16,002 nt of DNA from DAOTTW01 sp034437615 (GCA_034437615.1 DAOTTW010000136.1:1-16002), one strand, 5' to 3'; positions 1 to 10,103 are shown, counted from the stretch's first letter. The notes: generated by a model not told the origin, from the letters alone. Made by a program: numbers and translations.

Positions 1-20
1 TTTCGTTGTTCCTGTGTGGC

Positions 21-45
21 GGACGCACCAGTGGCGCGTCCCTAC
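21..45 (+). repeat. Palindromic spacer repeat, GGAC...GTCCCTAC family
   Basis: The arms GGACGCACC and GGCGCGTCC are nearly self-complementary and are followed directly by CTAC, giving the family's fixed CCCTAC end. It lies inside repeat copy A and has its exact counterpart at 10104-10128 on the other strand. No T-run follows, so it is not an obvious intrinsic terminator. Confidence 0.7.
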
Positions 46-72
46 AGACCTGTTGTGAATAATTGCGACCCT

Positions 73-97
73 GTAGGGACAGGGCACTGACCTGTCC
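73..97 (-). repeat. Palindromic spacer repeat, GGAC...GTCCCTAC family
   Basis: Read on the minus strand this is GGACAGG, a short loop, CCTGTCC and CTAC. It faces the palindrome at 21-45 tail to tail inside copy A. The stem sequence differs from that of 21-45, but pairing is kept. The counterpart in copy B is 10052-10076. Confidence 0.7.
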
Positions 98-192
98 GGG
101 GCGGCGCAAGCTGCCATAAAATGCGGCCAATTATCAAAAACCTACCCCTGTAAAGAGAGGGGGAGGCAGGCTGCAAAAAGCCCCTGTGCATC

Positions 193-213
193 TGTGTCTT
201 GTGTCTTGTGTCT
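193..213 (+). repeat. Short tandem repeat, three units of TGTGTCT
   Basis: Three perfect 7-bp units (193-199, 200-206, 207-213) sit where copy B of the long repeat has the loop of a 10-bp GGGAGAGGGG stem. It looks like a local slippage expansion or replacement specific to copy A. Confidence 0.75.
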
Positions 214-332
214 GGGATAGTTCGGGAGAGGGTTTTGGGGTGAGGGCTGAGCCGTTACAAGCTAACAGCCAGCCAAAGCATATTTGCAAACGGCGTCGTG
301 CGCCTGCAACACACCGTCAACCGCACCCACCA

Positions 333-372
333 ATGACGCTTTGCTGTGCATCTGGTAAAATGAGCACCAGAT
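333..372 (+). promoter_or_regulatory. Possible acnA promoter with overlapping dyad
   Basis: A weak -35-like ATGACG (333-338) lies 17 bases before a -10-like TAAAAT (356-361), about 95 bases upstream of the acnA start. A 7-bp inverted repeat, ATCTGGT (350-356) and ACCAGAT (366-372), brackets the -10 box with a 9-base loop. That placement would suit a repressor site or a leader hairpin. Box matching alone is weak evidence, and no regulator is identified. The remaining bases to 455 are rich in AGAC/CAGAC and hold no recognisable gene. Confidence 0.3.
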
Positions 373-455
373 AATAGGACAATCTCCGAAATAGCACGCT
401 TACAGCCAACAGACAAAGACATAAACAGACAGACAAGAGACAGAGGTAGAAGCGT

Positions 456-3158
<2,703 letters not shown>

Positions 3159-3177
3159 CAAAGGGGCTGCGCCGCGT

Positions 3178-3240
3178 GGACGCTAAGAATGGCGTGCCTA
3201 CAGGGTATCGTTTGTGGGGACGCGCTTGTGCGGGCGCGTG
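3178..3240 (+). repeat. Dispersed double-palindrome repeat overlapping a gene end
   Basis: A degenerate palindrome (GGACGC, loop, GCGTGCCTAC; 3178-3201) is followed by GGGTATCG and a second palindrome-like segment (GGGGACGCGC...GGGCGCG). The same arrangement with about 85 percent identity over some 46 bases recurs at 15653-15712. The stop codon and about the last ten codons of the minus-strand fusion gene lie inside it. Only 19 bases separate it from the acnA stop, so it fills the convergent spacer. Confidence 0.75.
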
Positions 3241-6200
3241 AACTGCTGCGGCAACATGGGCCGCAACAGGGCGATTTCGGCCTGACTGAAGGGCCGCAGC
3301 GCCAGCAAGACCACGCCATAGGTGATGCTGCCCACTACCAGCGCAGTGAGCGATTGCAGGGGCCACAAAAGCAGCGTGACGCCGATCATCGCCGCAACCG
3401 CCAGCAGCGGACGCCACACCAAACCGGGCCAGTTGATGCGCTGGCCGAGACCGCGTTGCATCAGCAGGCCGAACGGCAGCAGCAAGGCCCCCTGTGAGGC
3501 AATTGTGACCAGCGCCGCCGCCTGAAAGCCAAACTGCGGGATGAGTAGCAGGTTGGCCGCGATGTTGAACGTGACCGCGCCGACGAAGGCACCCGTGATG
3601 TAGCGCTGCAAATTCAGGGCGATCAGGGCGTATTGTGTGACGCTGTTCATCCAGCCAAACGGAATGCTCCAGATCATAATTTGCAGCGCAATGGCGGCAT
3701 CCGGCAGGTAAGCAGGGCCAGCCAGGATCAGCGTCAGCGCCTCAGCCAGAAATGTGAAGCCCACCGCAATCGGCAACGCCAACGCCAGCAGCAATTTCAC
3801 GCTAAGCTGATAGGTGCGCTGTAGCGCCTTTGGGTCGTCCCTGGCCTGGCGTGACATGACCGGGAATAGCGCCTGTGTGAAGAACGCCGGGATAATATCG
3901 ACGGCCAGCAGCCATTTATAGGACGTGCTGTACTGCGCCACCACCACCGCGCCCTTCAGCGCCTGCAAGATGATGATGTCGAACTGAAAGAAGATCATCG
4001 ACAGAAAATGATTGAGCATCAGCGGCCAGCTTGCGCCCAGCATACCGCGCAGCAGCTTACGATCCGGGCGCTTGTGCTGAAGCGTGCCGATCAGCTTGCG
4101 CCCACTGACCAGCAGCAGCAGCAGCGTCAGCACATTGTTGGCGATGCTGATGGCCGCCAAGCCGACAATGCCCCAACCCAGCAAAAGCGCGATCACGCCG
4201 AACACGGCCTTGTTGATCGAGGTAATGGTGGCGATGGCGGCGGGCTTTTCGGCCTGCTCATGGGCGTAGAATAGCGCTGTCATGCCCTTGCTGAGCGTGG
4301 CCGGGAACAAGCCGAGATAGAGCAGCACCAGCGTAATCATGCCTGCTGCTGGCAGGGGTTCGGCGGCGCTGGATTGCCAGAAGGCCAGAAACAGCAGCAG
4401 CAGCGGCAACCCGAGCACGGCCAGCAGCAGGCGCAACAGGGACGCATTCAGGAAGTAATAGCCGCTTTGCGCTTTCAGCCGAGACACTTCGCGGATTAAG
4501 AAGGCATCCAGCCCGAAATTCGTGAAAATATCGAACCAGACAAAGACGACCACCGCGAAGTTATACACACCCACCGAGCTTTGATCCAGCAAGCGCAGCA
4601 TCACGATGGCAAAGGCGAAATCAATGCCACGATTGAACAGATTCAGGATGATGGGCGCGACGCTGTTGCGTGCGACCCGCGCTGTGGTAGAGGATGCATC
4701 GGTATTGGTGCCGACGTACAAGCGCCAGAACCAGATGCCGAGCAGCAGCAGCAGCAGTACGAGGCTGACGACGCTGCCGAATAAGCCCACCTGAAAGCTA
4801 GCGGGGCTGTAGACGAGGCGCACCGTCCAGGCACCGGGCGGCAACTGTACGGCTTGAAAATTGGCGAAAACGCGCTGCACGTCATAAGCCACTTCGTTGT
4901 TATTGGCTATTTCGTCGGATGCCGTGCCAGCTATAGGCCGCACGAAGGCCCGCCAGCCGGGTGCATAGCTTTCGCTGACGATCAGCCATGTCGCTTGCTC
5001 TGTCTGCACGTCGATGAGCTTTTCGCGGCCTGTATCGCGCCCGATTTGCCGCGCTTCGTACTCTGGTATGGTGAATTGCCAGCCTGTGAAGTCATCCGCC
5101 AGCCAGCCAGCCTGAAAATCCTCAGCGCGGACCGTGTAGGCACGTGGCACCGCAGACGGATTTTCCCAGACGCGCACGGCTTCGTCTTCATAGGGCAAGC
5201 GCCATTGCTGAAACGGCACGGTGATTGATTTATGCGAGACGACGTATTTCACGTTTAACAGATGGAACAGCGGCGAATCCAGCGATTGTGCGAAGTTATC
5301 GCTGGTGTATAACGGCGCGATGCGGTTGTAGATGAGGTCGCCCTGTATGGCCAGCAGACGCATATAATTTACGGTTTGCGCCGGGATGATGCTATCGTAG
5401 CCGCGTATATCGTCTAAGCCGTACATCATCGCAACGTTGGCGGGTAGGATGTGGGGCTGTGCCTGGTCTTGTAGCGTCGTAAATCTGTAGTCGCCCGCTT
5501 GCTGCTGGAGCCATTCGACCACAGGCGGCTTAAAATCCAGCAATTTTGCGTCTGTAGACACATTGAAGCCCCAGTACGCCAGCATCAAATCCAGCGCGAC
5601 CAGGCCCACCGCAAAGCCCGCCCAGGCGGTGCGGTGGGCTATGTTATGCGGGTGAGGCTTGCTGAGCTTGATGAACAGGATGCCTGATGCCAGCAGCATC
5701 AGGCCGAGGACCAGCACCATGCCGAATTGATAGCTGTAGAACATCTCCGCGCTATGGAAGGCCCGCTCTGCATTCGCTAATACGTTGATTAAATAGATGA
5801 TCCCCGGTTTGATCGACTCAAACATCACATAGCTGAGGCCCAGCGCGATGAGCGTCAGCAGGGCGATGCTGGTTATCGCGATACCGATACGACGTGGCCA
5901 GCTTCGCGCTTGCTTGGGGTTTTCACGCTGCTGTAACAGCGCATCCAGGCCGAAAGCTGCCAGCACCGCCACGCACAGCGCCAGCGCGTAGACCCATCTG
6001 AAGGGCGTGTTTAGCTGGTTGATGCCGGGTAGCAGGTACAGCAGACGATAAGTGGGCAGGCCAAACATAAACGTCAGGCTCAGCACGGCCAGCGCTGCGA
6101 AGATCAGGCGATAGGGCGGCTCTGTGTGCGTTGCGGGTGATGTGGGGTTGTCGCGGCGGCGCAGCAACCAGCGATCAAACAGGGCGAAGGCGCTCAGCAA

Positions 6201-7286
6201 CAGCGGCAAAATGCCGATGTACAGCGCGCCCTCCACATAATTCTTGATGCCCCATTCGGTGTAACGCTGTGGACCGGGCCAGGAAGTGACCAACTCGAAG
6301 TTAAACACGTCAAAGTAGCTCTGGTGCGTCGGGCTGCCGTAAAAATTGGGCAGTAAGAATTGCAGCAGGTCGCGTGGGACACGGGCATAACTCAGCGCCA
6401 GGTCCACATCATTGCGTTCCATGCGCCAATTCGTCTGCACAAAATCCAGCAGGGGGATGAATTGCAGCGATGCCAGCGCAAAGCCCAGCGCCACCATACC
6501 CAACAACCAGGCCGCACGCCACAGGAATTGCGGCAGGTCGCGCTCTTGCCAGAGGGACCACAGCAGGCGCAACCCGGCGTAAAAGGCCGCCATCAGCAGT
6601 GTGTAAATCGTGATTTCGATATGGCCAGCGAGGATGTTCAGCATCAGCGCCAGCGCACCCAACGCCACCCAGGGGATAACGGCCCTTCGCCCCAGTAGTT
6701 TTTGCTGGCGGATTGTGAATTCGACCATCAACAGCAGCAGCGGCAGCCACGTCACCGCGCCCGTAATCATCTGATGCGCGATGCTGGCGATAAAGAAGCC
6801 GTTGAATTGATACACCACCGCGCCCAGCATCGCCCCAGCGCGCCCGACGCCTAGCCCGCGCAAAAACGCATACATCAGCGACCCGGCCAGCCACAAATTC
6901 AGCACCGTGAACCAGCCAAACGCTGCTGGCAAATCCATGATGTAGTAGACGATGCTGAGCGGATACAGCGCCGAATTCTGTGCTGCTGCCAGGAAGGGGA
7001 TGCCGCCGAACTGGTGCGGGTTCCACAATGGTAGCTCGCCCTGTGAGAGTTGCTCGCGGATGAAGTGCTTCCACTGGTAATTTTGCAGGATCAGGTCGCT
7101 AATCAGATGATTAGCGGGTACGTCCGGTGCACGCACGACTTCGCGATAGGTGGCGTGTGGCTCGAATTGATACAGGCTATCGACGGGCGTCAGCGTCTGA
7201 CCGCCGAACGTCTGTGATGCGAAGAACAACAGCGGGAGGGCTAGTAGTAGCGTGATGATGGCAAAATCGGGCAGGATGCGGCGCAT
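3198..7286 (-). CDS. YfhO-like GT-C membrane glycosyltransferase fused to a MOP-family lipid-linked glycan flippase
   Basis: A 1362-residue integral membrane protein. Residues 1-~855 look like the YfhO family. An N-terminal TM segment is followed by a loop with D36 (TPVDSLYQFEPH) and the NPHQFGGIPFLAAAQNSALYP segment. About a dozen TM helices come next, then a periplasmic part with LLNVKYVVS, VPRAYTV and SYAPGWRAFV, and a closing TM near 832-853. Residues ~866-1340 form a complete second membrane domain (ARVARNSVAPIILNLFNRG onward, about 12 TM helices) resembling Wzx/RfbX polysaccharide flippases. GT-C YfhO proteins are thought to transfer sugars from polyprenyl-phosphate donors on the outer face, and MOP flippases move lipid-linked glycans across the membrane. 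A coupled role in envelope glycan or teichoic-type modification is inference. No Met lies at the junction (~845-870), so it reads as a true fusion. No clear Shine-Dalgarno precedes the start. Its last codons and stop fall within a dispersed repeat. Confidence 0.85.
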   Translation of the reverse strand: MRRILPDFAIITLLLALPLLFFASQTFGGQTLTPVDSLYQFEPHATYREVVRAPDVPANHLISDLILQNYQWKHFIREQLSQGELPLWNPHQFGGIPFLAAAQNSALYPLSIVYYIMDLPAAFGWFTVLNLWLAGSLMYAFLRGLGVGRAGAMLGAVVYQFNGFFIASIAHQMITGAVTWLPLLLLMVEFTIRQQKLLGRRAVIPWVALGALALMLNILAGHIEITIYTLLMAAFYAGLRLLWSLWQERDLPQFLWRAAWLLGMVALGFALASLQFIPLLDFVQTNWRMERNDVDLALSYARVPRDLLQFLLPNFYGSPTHQSYFDVFNFELVTSWPGPQRYTEWGIKNYVEGALYIGILPLLLSAFALFDRWLLRRRDNPTSPATHTEPPYRLIFAALAVLSLTFMFGLPTYRLLYLLPGINQLNTPFRWVYALALCVAVLAAFGLDALLQQRENPKQARSWPRRIGIAITSIALLTLIALGLSYVMFESIKPGIIYLINVLANAERAFHSAEMFYSYQFGMVLVLGLMLLASGILFIKLSKPHPHNIAHRTAWAGFAVGLVALDLMLAYWGFNVSTDAKLLDFKPPVVEWLQQQAGDYRFTTLQDQAQPHILPANVAMMYGLDDIRGYDSIIPAQTVNYMRLLAIQGDLIYNRIAPLYTSDNFAQSLDSPLFHLLNVKYVVSHKSITVPFQQWRLPYEDEAVRVWENPSAVPRAYTVRAEDFQAGWLADDFTGWQFTIPEYEARQIGRDTGREKLIDVQTEQATWLIVSESYAPGWRAFVRPIAGTASDEIANNNEVAYDVQRVFANFQAVQLPPGAWTVRLVYSPASFQVGLFGSVVSLVLLLLLLGIWFWRLYVGTNTDASSTTARVARNSVAPIILNLFNRGIDFAFAIVMLRLLDQSSVGVYNFAVVVFVWFDIFTNFGLDAFLIREVSRLKAQSGYYFLNASLLRLLLAVLGLPLLLLFLAFWQSSAAEPLPAAGMITLVLLYLGLFPATLSKGMTALFYAHEQAEKPAAIATITSINKAVFGVIALLLGWGIVGLAAISIANNVLTLLLLLVSGRKLIGTLQHKRPDRKLLRGMLGASWPLMLNHFLSMIFFQFDIIILQALKGAVVVAQYSTSYKWLLAVDIIPAFFTQALFPVMSRQARDDPKALQRTYQLSVKLLLALALPIAVGFTFLAEALTLILAGPAYLPDAAIALQIMIWSIPFGWMNSVTQYALIALNLQRYITGAFVGAVTFNIAANLLLIPQFGFQAAALVTIASQGALLLPFGLLMQRGLGQRINWPGLVWRPLLAVAAMIGVTLLLWPLQSLTALVVGSITYGVVLLALRPFSQAEIALLRPMLPQQFTRPHKRVPTNDTL

Positions 7287-7388
7287 AGTGGTAGACTCGT
7301 TTTCGGATACAAACGTGTGCTCATGTATAGCACGCTCACAGGCGGATGAAAACCGCTGGTAGCGTAGCTATCCTGGTTGATTTCTGGC

Positions 7389-7475
7389 GGACGCCAAGAA
7401 TGGCGTAGCATAACACGATAGGCGTGGTCGTGCGTTTTTCATAGCGGACGCAGCAAGCCGCGTCCCTACACGAAT
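7389..7475 (+). repeat. Intergenic repeat block with two palindromes
   Basis: This block lies in the 258-base divergent spacer between the fusion gene and the peptidase gene. It holds a half palindrome (GGACGCCAAGAATGGCGTA, 7389-7407). A stretch GCGTGGTCGTGCGTTTTTC follows, then a full palindrome GGACGCAGCAAGCCGCGTCC with CTAC (7446-7469). The block from about 7404 onward is repeated in the same orientation at 9791-9861. The rest of the spacer (7287-7388) shows no gene. Confidence 0.75.
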
Positions 7476-7490
7476 CGGCATAGCAACCGT

Positions 7491-7537
7491 TTGCATCAGG
7501 GTCATGACTCAAAATAATATAAACATCTATTAAGGAG
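7491..7537 (+). promoter_or_regulatory. Promoter candidate and strong ribosome binding site for the S10 peptidase
   Basis: TTGCAT (7491-7496) is followed after 18 bases by TAATAT (7515-7520) in an AT-rich patch that stands out from its surroundings. A strong AAGGAG Shine-Dalgarno (7532-7537) lies 7 bases before the ATG at 7545 and fixes that start. The RBS is convincing. The -35/-10 assignment is a guess from box matching, and a TATAAA at 7518-7523 is an alternative -10. Confidence 0.45.
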
Positions 7538-7544
7538 CACTGAT

Positions 7545-8987
7545 ATGGCTGAAGCAGCCGAAAATAAGCAAGAAAACCCAGCCTCTAAAATGACGGAAGA
7601 AACGCCTGTGCAGCGCCAACATAAGCTGGACATCGGGCCGCAAGAACTGGATTACACCAGCACGGCAGGCCGCTTGCCCATCAAGGATGACAGCGACGAG
7701 ATCAAGGCGCAGATGTTTTTCAGCGCCTACACGCTGAACGGCACGCAAGACATCGGTGAACGCCCGCTGACGTTTGTTTTCAACGGGGGGCCGGGGTCGT
7801 CGTCCGTGTGGCTGCACCTGGGGACGGTGGGGCCGATGCGCGTGCAGATGCAAGATGAGGGTTGGATGCCTGCGCCGCCCTATAAGCTGCTGCCGAATGA
7901 GCATACCTGGCTGGATCAGACGGATTTGGTGTTTATCGACCCCATCGGGACGGGCTATAGCCGTGCGGACACAGCCGATAATGCGAAAAAATACTGGAAT
8001 TTAGAGGCTGATTTTAGCTCGATTGCGGAATTCATCCGGCTGTATCTGACGCGCTATGAACGTTGGTCGTCGCCGCTGTATCTATCCGGCGAGAGCTACG
8101 GCACGATGCGGGCTGCTGGCCTGAGCGAAGCGCTGCTGCGGCTCGGCATCGGCTTGAAGGGCATTATCCTGCTATCGACGGTGCTGAATATGCAGACGTT
8201 ACGCGATCTGCGTGGTAACGATCTGCCGCACGCGCTGTTTTTGCCTACACTGAGCGCGACTGCCTGGTATCATGGCCGATTGCCGCAGGAATTGCAGGCT
8301 AAGCCGTTGGCTGACGTGCTGCAAGAGGTCGAAGCGTGGATTGAAGCGACGTATATCGGTGTGCTGCACAAGGGTGACCGCGTACAGGGTAGCGAACGGC
8401 AGCAAGTGCTGACGGCGCTAGCGCGTTATAGCGGGCTGGCTGAAAGTTACATTGATGATTGCAATCTGCGCATCGAGAGCACGCGCTTTCGCAAGGAACT
8501 GCTGCGAGAGCAGGGCCGCACGGTTGGCCGCCTGGATAGCCGCTTCAAGGGCTATGACGCGCTGGACGTGACCGAATACCCGGATTTTGACCCGTCGCTC
8601 AGCGGTATCTCGCCACCATTTAGCGCGATGTTCTACGATTATGCCCGCCGTGAACTGGGCTACGAGACGGATTTGCCCTATGAGGTGCTCAGCTTCAAGG
8701 TGAATATGGGCTGGGAATGGCAGCGCGGCAGCTATCCCGACACCAGCGAGGCGCTGCGTGGGGCGATGGCGCAGAATCCGTTTATGCGCGTGCTGGTGAT
8801 GCAGGGCTATTATGATCTGGCGACGCCCTACTATGCTGCGCAGTATACGTTTAATCACATGGACATTCACCCGGATTTACGTGAAAACGTGCAGTGGTCG
8901 TACTATGACGCGGGGCATATGTTCTACATCCAGACGACATCACTGGCCAAGCTGAAGGGCGATGTGGCGGCGTTCATCGCAACCTGA
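7545..8987 (+). CDS. Serine carboxypeptidase-like peptidase, family S10
   Basis: An alpha/beta-hydrolase peptidase of 480 residues that would remove C-terminal amino acids from peptides. The oxyanion-hole motif NGGPGSSS is at 80-87 and DPIGTGYS at about 127-134. The nucleophile S184 sits in SGESYG, the acid D424 in QGYYDLATPY, and the base H458 in DAGHMFY, so the catalytic triad is complete and correctly spaced. The start is fixed by an AAGGAG site 7 bases upstream. The N-terminus (MAEAAENKQENPASKMTEE) is polar, with no signal peptide or TM segment. Many S10 enzymes are secreted or vacuolar, so this one is predicted to be cytoplasmic or exported by another route. It is transcribed away from the upstream fusion gene and converges on the downstream gene. 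The TGA stop lies in a CTGAGTCGTTAC motif shared with the dispersed repeats. The peptide substrate is unknown. Confidence 0.92.
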   Translation: MAEAAENKQENPASKMTEETPVQRQHKLDIGPQELDYTSTAGRLPIKDDSDEIKAQMFFSAYTLNGTQDIGERPLTFVFNGGPGSSSVWLHLGTVGPMRVQMQDEGWMPAPPYKLLPNEHTWLDQTDLVFIDPIGTGYSRADTADNAKKYWNLEADFSSIAEFIRLYLTRYERWSSPLYLSGESYGTMRAAGLSEALLRLGIGLKGIILLSTVLNMQTLRDLRGNDLPHALFLPTLSATAWYHGRLPQELQAKPLADVLQEVEAWIEATYIGVLHKGDRVQGSERQQVLTALARYSGLAESYIDDCNLRIESTRFRKELLREQGRTVGRLDSRFKGYDALDVTEYPDFDPSLSGISPPFSAMFYDYARRELGYETDLPYEVLSFKVNMGWEWQRGSYPDTSEALRGAMAQNPFMRVLVMQGYYDLATPYYAAQYTFNHMDIHPDLRENVQWSYYDAGHMFYIQTTSLAKLKGDVAAFIAT

Positions 8988-8995
8988 GTCGTTAC
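8984..8995 (+). repeat. CTGAGTCGTTAC repeat-end motif at the peptidase stop codon
   Basis: The identical 12-mer is at 10219-10230. One-mismatch versions end copy A (247-258) and, on the minus strand, copy B (9869-9880) of the long repeat. Here it supplies the TGA stop (8985-8987) of the S10 gene. Confidence 0.6.
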
Positions 8996-9003
8996 ACCTA
9001 CCC

Positions 9004-9027
9004 GGACACCCAGAAGGGTGTCCCTAC
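9004..9027 (+). repeat. Palindromic spacer repeat in a convergent gap (possible bidirectional terminator)
   Basis: GGACACCC and GGGTGTCC form a perfect 8-bp stem around AGA and are followed by CTAC. This stem differs from its relatives at compensating positions. It lies in the 63-base gap between the stops of two convergent genes and could end transcription from both sides. There is no T-run, so termination is only possible, not shown. Confidence 0.6.
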
Positions 9028-9050
9028 GGTCGATAGCCTGTGTTTGAGCG

Positions 9051-9683
9051 TCAGATGAGGCGCTTGAAGGTATAGGTGCGGTGCAAACGCACTTCGGGGT
9101 CGGTCTCGATGTGCACTAGCTGCCAGCCCTCGGTGCCAAGCTCGGCAATCAACTGCTTGAAGGTACGGTTAAAGGCCCCTGCGTTTTCAAACTCGGTTTC
9201 GGCCATGACCTGATGCTCACCGTTGGCATCAAAGACTTCCAGGCGAAACATGGGTATGTTGGGGTTCAGGCGGTTGATATTTTGCTCTAGCGTGGCGTAT
9301 TCCCATTGCTGCCCTGATGTAGCTGTTGTTGCGCCGTCGTATGCTACATCTGCATCAGCGCTATCCGCAATTTCGTCTGCATGTGCAGCTTCGTCTGCAT
9401 GTGCATCTTCTGTCAGGACGTTATCGCTGTAATCACCGAGGCTTTGCAGGTATTCTGGCATGGGCTGCTTGATTGGTTCCGGTTCTGGTTCGACGGTTTG
9501 CGGCTCGTCCACGAAGGTCTCTGGTGCTGCTGGTTGTTTGGGGCGTGGGGCAATCTCATCGAGTTTTGCCAGCCATTTTTGTGCGGTGGGGTTGTCTGCG
9601 ATGCTTTCCAGGATGTCACGCGCTTGATCGAACTTGCGTTGCTTCAGAAATTGCTGTGCTTGTTGCAGGCGTTCCTGTGTCAT
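9051..9683 (-). CDS. Acidic protein with N-terminal TPR-like helices and C-terminal DUF4177-like domain
   Basis: A 210-residue soluble protein. Residues 1-45 (MTQERLQQAQQFLKQRKFD, ARDILESIADNPTAQKWL) look like one TPR-type helical hairpin. Residues 46-120 are a proline- and acid-rich linker containing AHADE repeats. Residues 126-208 resemble DUF4177: it begins QQWEYATLEQN, has a core FKQLIAELGTEGWQLV, and ends TYTFKR. DUF4177 is a small alpha/beta domain of unknown function. I chose the ATG at 9683 and not the upstream one at 9803. GGAG and AAGG precede it, and the longer version would translate spacer repeat sequence. It converges on the S10 gene. No signal peptide or TM segment is seen. The molecular role is unknown; the layout suggests a protein-interaction adaptor. 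Confidence 0.75.
   Translation of the reverse strand: MTQERLQQAQQFLKQRKFDQARDILESIADNPTAQKWLAKLDEIAPRPKQPAAPETFVDEPQTVEPEPEPIKQPMPEYLQSLGDYSDNVLTEDAHADEAAHADEIADSADADVAYDGATTATSGQQWEYATLEQNINRLNPNIPMFRLEVFDANGEHQVMAETEFENAGAFNRTFKQLIAELGTEGWQLVHIETDPEVRLHRTYTFKRLI
9373..9408 (-). repeat. 18-bp in-frame tandem duplication in a coding region
   Basis: TCGTCTGCATGTGCAGCT is followed directly by the same unit with one change near its end (9373-9390, 9391-9408). It encodes the repeated AHADE segment of the acidic linker. The unit is a multiple of three, so copy-number changes would keep the frame. Confidence 0.8.
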
Positions 9684-9790
9684 GGTGGCCTTACTCCGTG
9701 TGTTTGGCGGCTGTCTCATCTCATATCTTAAATTGTAGCGCATCTCTTGGGGGATGAGACCAATTAAATTTTGGAGGGTGGCCTGAGATG

Positions 9791-9805
9791 GGTAGCACCA
9801 CATAA
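9791..9805 (+). repeat. 15-mer GGTAGCACCACATAA
   Basis: An exact 15-base match occurs on the minus strand at 14398-14412, upstream of mutY and the SLOG gene. It is too long to expect by chance in 16 kb and is probably a fragment of the same dispersed repeat. Confidence 0.7.
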
Positions 9806-9855
9806 TAGCGTGGTCTCGCGTTTTTCGTGTCGGACGCAGCAGGCTGCGTCCCTAC
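9791..9855 (+). repeat. Intergenic repeat block, second copy of the 7404-7475 element
   Basis: It begins with GGTAGCACCACATAA, continues with GCGTGGTCTCGCGTTTTTC, and ends in a palindrome GGACGCAGCAGGCTGCGTCC plus CTAC (9832-9855). The order and orientation match 7404-7469. The stem has changed on both arms (AGCAAGCCG versus AGCAGGCTG) and pairs better here. The 9684-9790 stretch upstream of the DUF4177-like gene shows only its probable promoter region. Confidence 0.75.
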
Positions 9856-9893
9856 ATAACCATCTTGAGTAACTACTCAGCCCTCACCCCAAA

Positions 9894-9931
9894 CCCCTCT
9901 CCCGAACGTGACTTTGGCACTGGGAGAGGGG
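9894..9931. repeat. Perfect 10-bp stem-loop inside copy B
   Basis: CCCCTCTCCC pairs with GGGAGAGGGG across an 18-base loop and is followed by CTTTTGAC. It could act as a weak terminator, but it belongs to the repeat and is more likely a structural module of it. Confidence 0.6.
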
Positions 9932-9948
9932 CTTTTGACAGCGTGCCT

Positions 9949-9988
9949 CCCCCTCTCCATTGTTGTCTGGGCATGAAGGGAGAGGGGG
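9949..9988. repeat. Second perfect 10-bp stem-loop inside copy B
   Basis: CCCCCTCTCC pairs with GGAGAGGGGG across a 20-base loop. In copy A one arm and the loop are missing; only a single GGGGGAGG arm remains near 155-166. Confidence 0.6.
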
Positions 9989-10051
9989 AATGAGTTCACA
10001 GGGGTAGGTTTTTCATGATTGACTGTATTTTATGGCGGTTTGCGCCGCCCC

Positions 10052-10076
10052 GGACAGGTCAGTGCCCTGTCCCTAC
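10052..10076 (+). repeat. Palindromic spacer repeat, GGAC...GTCCCTAC family
   Basis: GGACAGG and CCTGTCC arms followed by CTAC. It is the copy-B counterpart of 73-97 and identical to it. Confidence 0.7.
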
Positions 10077-10103
10077 AGGGTAGCAATCATTCACAACAGG
10101 TCT

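Larger units (their letters stand above)
1..258 (+). repeat. Long dispersed repeat, copy A (arm of an inverted repeat)
   Basis: This stretch matches the reverse complement of 9869-10148. The first ~150 bases align without gaps and with few mismatches: base 1 pairs with 10148, 45 with 10104, and 97 with 10052. The 3' part is rearranged relative to copy B. One arm of an internal stem-loop is missing, and the loop of another is replaced by a TGTGTCT tandem repeat. Copy A ends at CTGAGCCGTTAC (247-258). It starts exactly at the window edge, so it may extend further left. No open reading frame in it looks real. Confidence 0.85.

Noticed and set aside
4741..4760. AGC/CAG trinucleotide tracts as a microsatellite
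   Set aside because: They encode leucine runs of TM segments in the fusion protein through CTG codon preference, which explains them without a special repeat.
6409..7074. 221-residue minus-strand frame within the fusion gene
   Set aside because: A shifted frame of the same strand with no domain signature; the overlapping membrane-protein frame has clear YfhO features.
9684..9803. Longer 250-residue form of the DUF4177-like gene starting at 9803
   Set aside because: The extra 40 residues (MWCYPSQATLQ...) would come from spacer and dispersed-repeat sequence, and a better ribosome binding site precedes the ATG at 9683.
9894..9988. Rho-independent terminators
   Set aside because: The GC-rich stems are strong, but only a four-base T-run follows one of them and both belong to a dispersed repeat, so I left them as repeat modules.
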